Assembly: GCA_025024175.1 (NCBI GenBank)
Contig: QCXZ01000001.1
Location: 23,802,942 to 23,866,941 of the forward strand
From: Rhyzopertha dominica
Lineage: Eukaryota; Arthropoda; Insecta; Coleoptera; Bostrichidae
DNA: 64,000 bases
Reading direction: 5' to 3'
Shown here: piece by piece, positions 35,880 through 45,046 of the stretch
Layout: every line of letters starts with the position of its first letter
How positions within the stretch are numbered: position 1 is the first letter of the stretch
Made by a program: the position numbers and the translations under genes
The notes under the pieces: generated by a model
What the model was told of the DNA's origin: nothing
What the model saw: only the letters and a program-made list of their open reading frames with translations
Database searches by the model: none

Positions 35880-36225
35880 TTTCGCGTCTGAAGGAAAACT
35901 GAATTGTGTTGAGGAAGAAAGTGATTTTCAGCGTCATTTTACATTCGTGGACATCCAAAAATAAACTATCTCCAATGATATCCAAAGCTTTTCCAACGGC
36001 TGCTGCCGGTAGAGTTATGGCGAGTCTTTTTCGATACAAATGGTATTATTTTATGATCTTAAGAAGAGAACTAACAATGAATAACATTATTTGAAGCTCC
36101 TGAAGAGCTGCAGCGAATACTTCCAGAAAAGTTTATCTGGCTTGGCGACCCTATCCAACAGAATTAGTTCCTTCTGATTTTGGTAGTTTCCAAATTTGAA
36201 AAAGTTCCTAAATGGCAAGAGTTTT
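35880..36225 (+). mobile_element. mariner-type transposase remnant
   Basis: In plus-strand frames one reads GRVMASLF, corresponding to the GKVMASVFWD block of mariner transposases. Later come YPTELVPSDF and FPNLKKFLNGKSF, corresponding to the YSPDLAPSDFxLFPNLKK block after the third catalytic acid. The pieces lie in different frames with stops between. The distance between the blocks is short, indicating an internal deletion. It is inactive. Confidence 0.65.
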
Positions 36226-36229
36226 AGAG

Positions 36230-39060
36230 ATATTAGATGTTGGCGTGTTTTCATGTTTTCAGAAGTTCTTCTTCCAATGTTCTTTTATATAAAAATGATC
36301 TTTGAAATACAGCAATTTTATGTAGCGGCACATATAGTCTAAACTTATGTCCCGGTGTCTCTGTCATTCCTGTTAGTGCGTGCGTATATGAAATGAACTC
36401 TTCGGATTCGTTAGCAACAAACCCAATTGTTAAGTGTTCGCGTAAACACGATTCCTTCTTCTTAGTCCAAAGATGAACCTTGCTGAAGAGAAACCTTGAC
36501 AGATACAATCTAAACAAGATTCATGAACTATCTCACAGATTTTAAATAACAAGAAATTAGAAGACAAAATGTTGACTTCACAAGATTGTTTTAGTGTATA
36601 AACAATTAAGGACACCATCAAGCTTGTAAATCGTTAGTTGGTATGATCTACAGACCAGCATTGGCTATCTAGAACTAGACTCAAATTCTTGTTGGCATCA
36701 ATATCAGATTAAACTAAATGGTGTACTTTCGTTTGGATTTATAGGCAAACCATAACTTTAAGAGAACTGCACCAGTTTAATATAATAATAATTTAATTGC
36801 TCTTATTGATAGAAATATACGCGTATCATCTGCTCGCAAATATCAATTATCTACACAAACTTATCTTTTACTACATTCCGCAGTGAACAGATAACCAAGA
36901 TAAGAGAACTATATTTCATCGGTTGTCGTCAAACTTTTTATGAATTAGTTTCCTTATTTTCAGGTGTTACCGTTTATGAAGGAAACATTGACTTTGAAAG
37001 ATCTGCTAATAAATATACTTAACTATATATACTATATATTTAACCCTACTGTAGAAGTATAAGGGGTATGCTGATTTAATCCTACTTCATTGTAAAACTA
37101 ACTTATTATCATTTTCTATTCAGCAGTGCAGTACGGTAACATAACAAAATGTAATTGAATCCGCCAAAAAACCTAAATGTTTTGTCGAACATTTCCTGCA
37201 TTTTTATAGGTTTACTTCTTTGTGCCTATCCTCAAGAAATTTGAAATAGCTGATTGTATTGTGATACTACGAACACGGTGACCTGTAAACGATTTCCATT
37301 AAATTATCTAGTAGAATACTATTTGACTAATGAATAAGAAAACACTGCATTTCTGCTTTAACGAAACCATTAATCTTGAAAGAAAGCGGAAACCAGCCCA
37401 GCGCTCTACAAACTAAATTATGGATGATTAGTGTAGCCTACTAACTAAAAATATGAGTTTTAAAAGAAAAGTGAAAAGCTGTTAAGAGATCTTTTAACTT
37501 CGTGATAATAATATTTTTGGTACATAATTATTGTAAGAAAAGTATCGAGACGTGCCTCGAATGATCTATGGATCGTACAACACTGAAACGTGTGGATAAA
37601 AGCAGCAACGACTAAAATTATATATGAACTATTAAACAACTGGATGTAGAACAATCGCATTTAAGTCTACGACGAGTTCTACACTAATGCGAAACCGTTT
37701 TCGCCATCATTGTACCAATATATTCCGCGACTCGGGCGGCAACTAAAAACCAATTCGTCACTGTTCTGAAGGCAGGAATGATGTATAATCTCATCCATAA
37801 AAGACGAACTGTTGAACAGTCTTTAGCATTTAAATTGAAGATTTAAGGGCATTCGCAGCGAAGGCGCAAATCGAAGATTGTCATTCTGCCGTGGTCCTGA
37901 ATGAAAATAAGTGTGTAAAGTTGATGGGTGCATAATGACAGAATAATATGGTGCACACGCTCTTATATATAAGATAATTAAGAATAAGAAAGCAGCTTGA
38001 AAAGAAATATTGTGTCATCGACAATTACATGATTTGATATTATATTCTAACGATCATGACAATATTTCCAAATGTAGAGCACAATTATGCATTTATAGGC
38101 ATTTCTAATGATGTTGACAATTCGATTGAAGCTTTGTACCACTAAATAAGAGTATTAGTAACCTTTGATTTATTAAGAATATACAGTTTAAAATAATTCG
38201 TTCTTTGGACAAAAAGTTTTCTTATGCATTTGTGACCAAGATAGCAATATAATCCCATTTTGCAGTTAAGCCAAATTTATTTAATGGAACACTGGACAAG
38301 TATACTTCCTTAATTTAAGTGCAAACTGCAGTTTTACGCTCTAATGCCAATGGGACCTTTCTAAATTGAGTAAAACGTTTAAGTACTGTGCATTATTTTA
38401 AATTTTAAGTGATTACATACGAAATGCTTATATTTTTGAAGTGTAAAAGGAAAATTGTTTGCTATTTCTTCTCTTCAAATCCAAATTAGTTATTTCTTAG
38501 CATGGAAAATCAAATAGGTCTATACCTTGCATCAATTCAGTAATACAAAATTTAATAAATAGTATATTAAATCCAATTTACCAGAAACATGGAAACTGAA
38601 ATACACCAAGTACACTTAGTGTACATAATTATTTAGAATTACCATCACAGAGTAAACTAAATTTGTGACTCAGCCCTGGAATGTAAGGTTGTTCGTTAGT
38701 ATGACATTTAATACCAGGGTATCATTCATAATCCATTATCTGCGATACTAATGTGTGGGTTTATTTTCAAAAAACCGAGTTCATATAGATCAATACAATA
38801 AGTAGAACATAACCAAGCTTAACATAACCAAGATCAAGATAACTGAGTATTTACATCGAAAAAAAAAACAAATGAAATAGGAAATTGCAATAATAATGCG
38901 AATCCTGCAAGCAGTTGTGTTCAAGATTTTATGCATAAAAATGCAGTTCCAATGATGGAGCAACAAATAGATGTTGACAGCGATGTCTCGATTATAAAGA
39001 TCCTACTTTTGTGTGTATAGTATATCTGAAGGTACGAAATGTGTATTTACAATTGCAATA
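36230..39060. other. AT-rich non-coding stretch
   Basis: I can support no gene. A GC-richer patch at about 37670-37900 has no coding frame. Confidence 0.3.
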
Positions 39061-39069
39061 CGTGTAACA

Positions 39070-40720
39070 TAGATTTTTATTCTCCATTTTAGACGATTAC
39101 CGCAACGATAGTCTACGGGGTAACGAAGTAAAAGAAATTGAAGAGCCGTAATCCATCAAAATGGACTATGAAGTAAACAAACGGTCAAAATACCTAAAAA
39201 TTTCAACTATGCTAGTTGCTTCTGTAAGTGCAGTGAGAAGATTAAAAGTGCAGGCAGACTGTTATAGTGAAAAAATGATCTTGTAATTTCGAGAGACAGA
39301 AGGATTTCATTCTACGATCTGCGAACTCTATAGCTCCGCAAAGAAGAGTTCGGAAAGGGTGCAGTACATTTGATGGGAACTCGAAACAGTTTATCTAAAG
39401 AAAACACGAAACAAAGTATAGGGTGAGCCAGCAATGTTGTGGTTCTGAATGCGGTCAAATATAGAGGTCAAAGTGGAACCTACAGTAGTATAGGTAAAAG
39501 ACGATAATCCGAACCAAGCAGCAAAACAAAGTCCGAGGCTGTAATGCACGTTAAAAGGCATAGCGATAGCTTTCCACGATTGTAACTCAGTATTCGAAGA
39601 AATCAGCTAAAAGGCAATACCTTGACAGCAAGCTTTTAAACCAAAAAAGGAAAGCTATAACATTAATAACCTACAAGAGAACTTCAAGCACTATTTACAA
39701 TCTTTCGTCTTGAAATCCAAAAATGATTAGTCCAAAGAAAAATAGAAGCATCTGTTCCAAGAAAATTATGAGAATCTTCAATGAACGCGAGAATACTGAC
39801 AAAATACAGTCAAAAGCTGACAAAGGTAGAGATAAAAGGGAAGAAAATTTTATTGCTGTCGATAAGTCCAATGAAATTTAGCTCAAAAATTTGTGTATAC
39901 GACTCACCTGTCTATGAAGCTTGTCCGCCTAAGAATGCGTTTTGGTTCTGCTGAACCGAAGTGAGAGGAAAAAAGGAGTTCTGAAACTGAGACTACCCTG
40001 CTATAATGCCTGAAAAGTTTGGCTCCACAAGTGATCGAAATTTGGCTTTAAACTGACACTTGTGGTTAGCAAAACAGAAATCCACTACCCTCCTGAGGTA
40101 CATTGTGCAAATGACCACCAGTCAAGTAGCTGAGCACAAATTCATAGAAAGTGAACATTTCTACATGGAAGCCGATTTAATTTAATAGAAGCACTTTTTA
40201 GTTTATACAATTCCACACTGGCTTAATATATTTCTGCTATCAAGATCTAACAGGGGTCGAAACAAAACTAGCGCTCCATACCTACTCTACTGAGAAATTA
40301 ATTTAAAATATTTCTACGATTTAAAACACTTGGTAAATATGTAGATGGACAAATAGTAAACTAATTACACATAAGGTAAACACCTTGCAGGTACCAACGA
40401 ACAACCATCGGTGATGATGATACAATGCAAATGTGACCATGACTCTGACTTCAAATGCATTAAAGTCTTTGGAAAAGGTTCTATAACTTTTATAATCAAG
40501 CTGAAGAAATTATATACAACAATGCTACAATCAGTGCAAACAAAAGTAAAGTCCGTTTGATGTTGTACCCGTTGCTACATATTCCAGATGAATTTAAAAA
40601 GTGGTAAACGTCACTTCCATCTTCTAGCAAAAAAAATTGTGAGTATTCACGCCGGAAACCTGTGACACGAATTCAGATGATAAACCTTTGTCCAAATTAA
40701 TGCGTCAAGAAAAATACACT
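39070..40720 (+). pseudogene. decayed copy of a second multicopy arthropod ORF family
   Basis: The plus strand keeps the order of a long protein that I recall as repeated many times in several arthropod genomes and whose biochemical role is not established. The pieces are ERQKDFILRSANSIAPQRRVR (about 39290), HSDSFPRL, KRQYLDSKL (about 39610), DKGRDKREENFIAVD (about 39830), STSDRNLALN and HLWLAKQKSTTLL (about 40030-40090), AEHKFIESEHFYMEAD (about 40130), and WLNIFLLSRSNRGR and INLKYFYDLKHLV towards 40330. The DRN and GHxxMExD-like blocks look like parts of a nuclease or transposase-like fold, but that is inference. Many stops and frameshifts make it a dead copy. Confidence 0.65.
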
Positions 40721-41139
40721 TCTAACTTTTATTTTCAATTTGCTCATGTTACTGGTTTTTCATAAATGTACTTGATACAAATAAATGTATTGGAAATACT
40801 TGAAGCTGTGTTTCGATACTATATATACTTGAATACTATGCTTTCGTACACTCACGAAATATATGATAACTAACTGAAAAATACTTCTTTATTAATGATT
40901 TGAGAATACAGGAAAAGTCAACGTATCAGCATACAATACCCGATTATAGTTCTTACGCAAGATGATTTAGCTGTTTAGTTAATGATTGATAACTCAGTTA
41001 AGTATTTGGACTAGATATTGTATCAAGTCAGGAAAGAATTCATATTAGGTATTACAAGAATCCGCGATTGTGTTTTTTATAAGAAACTTTAAGAAACTCA
41101 GTAAAAGAATTCCTTATTAATTTACTTAATTTTGTTGTT

Positions 41140-42290
41140 ATATCCTTGCTATTATCATGCGCATAAGAGAAATATGGAGATAATTTTCGATTTTTGATAC
41201 GGCCCCACAACCACATAATAGCAGTGCAAACTACTATACTTAGACTTGATTGTTCCTTGTTTGTGCATTAAGTATTGTAATATTTGATTTCTTGGAATGA
41301 TTCTCTATTTCTAGCGATTCTAGCAAATTTACATTAAAGTGTGTAATATTTCTTATTTCTAGGAACATATGTGTACGGTTCGTAAGCAATGTTTTGCTAT
41401 AGCAGTGTGACTGATTCTGCCTGAATGCTGTATTATGTTCTAGAAGGGATAACAGTTTTCAAAATTGCGTACTGTCCCTACTATTACTCTTGAAGAATAT
41501 ATACATTCGGGATTTTTTAACCCGTCTAGTTGTATTTTTAGCGTTAAATAGAATACCTGGCAAAATTTTCACTTTGATGTTGAATGGTCAAGACGTTTCA
41601 TGTTGTTTTCGTAAATTCGTTGGTGTAACAAACTTTTTGCATCTAGATGATTAGTGGCTTGGTAGATAAAGCTTCGAGCTACTTTGAATAGTTTTTGAAC
41701 AATAAGTTTTTGGATTAGATTTGAACCAATTGTGATTGTTCTTTTTGCAATTCAATTTTTCTCTTATCATCTGACAGGCTCTATGTATCGTAGGCAGCTA
41801 GTTTGTGGGAGAGTGTTGATTTGAATTCAGCGAGATTGTCGTATTGATGTTTGTCTGTTTTCTATACATATCCAATGTAATCTGGTTATCAACATGAATT
41901 AGTTTTAAACGGATAATGTTTATTAGGTTTTTTTGGGTTCTATGGTGAATTTACTAAAAACAATAATGTCGTCAACATATTGAAACCAGTAAAATATACG
42001 TTTTTACGTTAACGTTAAATTAAATGTTTGACAAATATATCCGCTAACAGTGCACTTAGTAGTGACCTGTCGTTTTTGCGTTAAATTTATTATAAAAATG
42101 CATATAATTTTGATTAACACAATAAGTTCTAGAGTATCATAATGTTCTGGTTTAATAAAAATGTTTATAGCTAGTTTACCTATAATGTCTCTTGTGATTT
42201 CCAGTTTTTACGAAGGATCAACTTTTTTATAGAGAGTGAGAGGTTGTGCAGAAATAAAGCATTACATACTTGTGATAGAAACATCAAACT
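41140..42290 (-). mobile_element. Penelope-like element remnant, reverse transcriptase
   Basis: On the minus strand SLLSALLADIF near 42050 matches the GSPLSPVLADIF block. FYWFQYVDDIIVFSKF carries the YVDD catalytic motif at 41979-41968. MYRKQTNINTTISLNSNQHSPTN near 41850 matches the YRKPTHTxRYxxxxSxHP block that is characteristic of Penelope-like reverse transcriptases. NTIGSNLIQKL and further weak pieces follow. Stops and frameshifts are frequent. No GIY-YIG endonuclease is visible at the low-coordinate end. The Gypsy element inserted just 64 bp beyond its high-coordinate end. Confidence 0.75.
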
Positions 42291-42349
42291 GAGTTAGTTG
42301 GAATCATTAGAAATAATGAACCATTATCAGAAACCAAATATTAAGATAC

Positions 42350-42353
42350 TTAG
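42350..42353 (+). repeat. target site duplication TTAG, left copy
   Basis: TTAG directly precedes the 5' LTR (TGAAG...) and recurs directly after the 3' LTR at 49409-49412. A 4-bp duplication is usual for many Gypsy elements. Confidence 0.85.
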
Positions 42354-43800
42354 TGAAGTAGTTCGTATGTGAAGTATTGCGAATTTGCAGATTGCATTTA
42401 GTGGGTTTCCAGAAAACAAGAACTTGTGTGGTCTTCAAGTGTAGGTTGGAGCCGGGCGATGCGTGGGGTCGTATATCAGTGCCAACTTTTAACCCCCAAG
42501 CTGGTGGCTAGTCATATCGTACCGAGGGTGACATGGTTTTCGTGAACCGCGTGGACAGATTTATTTTGTTAGTTGTTGTTTTAAGTATTAGGACTGAAGG
42601 AACGCAGGCTAGACATTAAAATGATATATGTAAGTAGGCTAAAGTGATTTTTCTGGTACTCTGGAGTGTTCGGTTTGTGGGAACGAAAAACATTAACGGC
42701 TTGGGTAGCTGTTTTGCAATATGTTGGAGATTTGGTGGGCATCAACAAATAAACTATGTGGAGGGGTGATTTTTAGGGACATTAAGGAAATAGGAACACA
42801 AGAAAGGGAGTGTGTGGAGAACTGTCTTCACGATTAGTTGACTTGGGTTTCCCAGTAATTGTTACCTGCCATTTGCGTGTTTTTTTATACCTGTACTAGT
42901 TGTATTTTTTTTAATCTGTTCGGAACCACTTGTTGATTGTGTACAACAGTTATTTGTGCTTTGTGAATTTGGATTCCAAGTCGCAGGTATGGTAAACTAC
43001 CTTTTCTTTATTAAGGTGTGACTGTTATTTGTCTTCAAGTTATTTCGTGTTTATTCTGTTCTTATCGTCTTAATTTTGTTTTTTTTATTGTACTAAGCCA
43101 GCCATTGTGAGATACGGGTATCAATAACTGTAAAGGGTATATTTTTGACGTAATTTGAGTAGATTGTATTAAGCTGGATTTTTCGGAGTGTTGTATGAAT
43201 TTTTGATGTGAGTTCATGAGTTGATGTAAGGGTCTATCACTAATATTTCCCCCTGCAACTTTGTGTTCCGACGACTTTAAATGGGTCCTTGGGCACAAAG
43301 GTCACGCTCTTAGTCGCCTTTATATGGGGCCATTAATCCTGATGCAGGTTCCTACCACACGTTGGCAAATGATAAGCGAAAGGTGTTATAAAAATGCAGC
43401 TTAATTAATTTCTTAGTGTTTAATTTCTCGAACGTTATTTCCTAATTTAATGCCTCACAACTGCTGACTTATTTCATTTTCATAATTCGTGTGTTAATAA
43501 ATATTATGGGTGGATGTGTGTGTTTTATTTTGTCTCATATACGTGTTGCTCTCTCCTCATATTTACGCGAGTAATAAAGAACTTTTTGGGGTCTGTACTG
43601 GTCCATCATTCTTGTCACACAACTAATACGGTCCTGCTTTGGGTAAATTGNCGATCACGTTTCCGTAATTATATTAGGTATTTTTTNTTAGCTAAATTCA
43701 TTGTTTGTGGCCACATTTTGCTTGTTCTAGGTAATCAGCGTTTATTTACTAATTTTAACGCACGCGGCTTTTGCGTAGACCCCTTCTATGGATCACTACA
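42354..43800 (+). repeat. 5' LTR, 1,447 bp
   Basis: It begins TGAAGTAG and ends CACTACA, and is repeated at 47960-49408. TTTATATGG near 43320 is a possible TATA-like element. AATAAA occurs at 43496-43501 and 43573-43578, suitable for transcript ends. Open frames inside it have no recognisable product. N positions lie at 43651 and 43687. Confidence 0.95.
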
Positions 43801-43808
43801 GATAAATT

Positions 43809-43826
43809 TGGTGCCGCGACCAGGAT
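43809..43826 (+). promoter_or_regulatory. primer binding site
   Basis: TGGTGCCGCGACCAGGAT starts 8 nt after the LTR end. The initial TGG pairs with the CCA of a tRNA 3' end, as expected for minus-strand priming. I cannot assign the tRNA with confidence. Confidence 0.7.
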
Positions 43827-43939
43827 GTGAGATGTATGAGAGCACGCGCATCGAGGCAAAATAAAAATATACGTACAAATATACAAGTTTATATAAATGT
43901 GTAAAGAAAATATTCTGCTGTGGTGGTAAAATTGCAGGT

Positions 43940-45046
43940 ATGGAAAATCTACGAAGCAACGACGAGTGTTTCCAGGTTGGAGGACAGCAGGGAGATTCCG
44001 TGGTTAACTCCGTCGAAGGGATGGATCAACAACCTGTTTCCGTGGAGCCGGACCGTACGACCCGAATGATGGAGTTAGTGTTGCAACAGCAGCAAAACTT
44101 CATGACGGCGTTCATGCAGCAGCAACATGCAATGATGACAAACTTTCTGGAGCAGCTAGGGAGTAACCGGCAGCAGCATGCTACGGACGCTGCGGACCTC
44201 TGCGAGGGAGACATCACTTCAGAACCAGAACCGGTAGTAGCATCTCCGTCCCGTCCTGTGAGTACAAGTACCCCTCCATGTAATTCTCCTGCTCAAGAAT
44301 GGAAGCAGATCGCCCTAGCACTTTCAGCGAATCATTCTAAAATGCCACCTATGGAACGTCCGATTTTCCGCGGTTGCTTTAAAAAAACGAACCCTGTCAT
44401 GTTTTTGGATAGGTTTGAGAAGTATTTCAGAAGTCTCAAATGTAATCAGAGTGACAAGTTAGATGTCGTGGTCAGTTGTTTAGAATATCCGGCTAGCCAG
44501 TGGGTGGAATTACAGCAAAAATCGTGGGAAACTTTCGATCATTTTAAGCAAGACTTCCTAAAGCAATATTGGTCTGAAAGTAAGCAACAACAAATCCGGA
44601 GTGACATTTTATTAACTAAATTTGACCCCAACCGCAGTAGTATGTCTGAACATTTTATACGTCAAGTAAATAACGCCCGTACTTTGACAATTCCGTTGCC
44701 TGAAGTAGTTCTAGTTGAGGACGTCATGCGCCAATTTCCAGCTAATATACAATCGCTGTGGTCAGTTTTTCCCCAGAGGGACATTTCTGGTGCCCTGGAA
44801 TTCATTAGCCGACAGGAAAATTTTATAGTTAGGCGTAACAAAACACCAGAACATTCGGAAAATTATGAATCCGGTAAACGTCCTAAAGCGCCATACAACA
44901 ATTCAAAATTTGTAAATGTATTGCAAAACGTGAGAGTACCTCCTCCCCGTGATGATACCCTAGGCGCATCCAGTGCTCCTGTTTGTTGCGTGAATTGTAA
45001 TTGCCATAACAAAACCGTTTCGGAAAACTCTTCTGGGACGAATTAG
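43940..45046 (+). CDS. gag: Gypsy Gag protein, 368 aa
   Basis: This is the structural protein of the retrotransposon particle. The ATG at 43940 follows a short leader after the primer binding site. Residues about 45-90 are rich in Gln and Met (QQQQNFMTAFMQQQH), probably a helical oligomerisation segment. Residues about 125-290 form a Gag-type helical domain with the conserved aromatic run PASQWVELQQKSWETF and FKQDFLKQYW. The C-terminus has a Cys/His cluster (CCVNCNCHN) that does not match the usual CX2CX4HX4C knuckle, so nucleic-acid binding may be atypical. The frame is intact, in contrast to pol. Pol lies in the -1 frame and overlaps the last 46 nt, so Pol would be made by -1 frameshifting. 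Confidence 0.85.
   Translation: MENLRSNDECFQVGGQQGDSVVNSVEGMDQQPVSVEPDRTTRMMELVLQQQQNFMTAFMQQQHAMMTNFLEQLGSNRQQHATDAADLCEGDITSEPEPVVASPSRPVSTSTPPCNSPAQEWKQIALALSANHSKMPPMERPIFRGCFKKTNPVMFLDRFEKYFRSLKCNQSDKLDVVVSCLEYPASQWVELQQKSWETFDHFKQDFLKQYWSESKQQQIRSDILLTKFDPNRSSMSEHFIRQVNNARTLTIPLPEVVLVEDVMRQFPANIQSLWSVFPQRDISGALEFISRQENFIVRRNKTPEHSENYESGKRPKAPYNNSKFVNVLQNVRVPPPRDDTLGASSAPVCCVNCNCHNKTVSENSSGTN

Noticed and set aside
43062..43298. Minus-strand open frame in the 5' LTR, repeated in the 3' LTR at 48700-48906
   Set aside because: Its duplication is explained by the LTRs. The two copies differ by a frameshift from a 1-nt indel and no motif is seen.
43514..43864. 116-codon open frame at the end of the 5' LTR and into the leader
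   Set aside because: It lies mostly in LTR sequence, contains N positions, shows no protein-like pattern, and overlaps the primer binding site.
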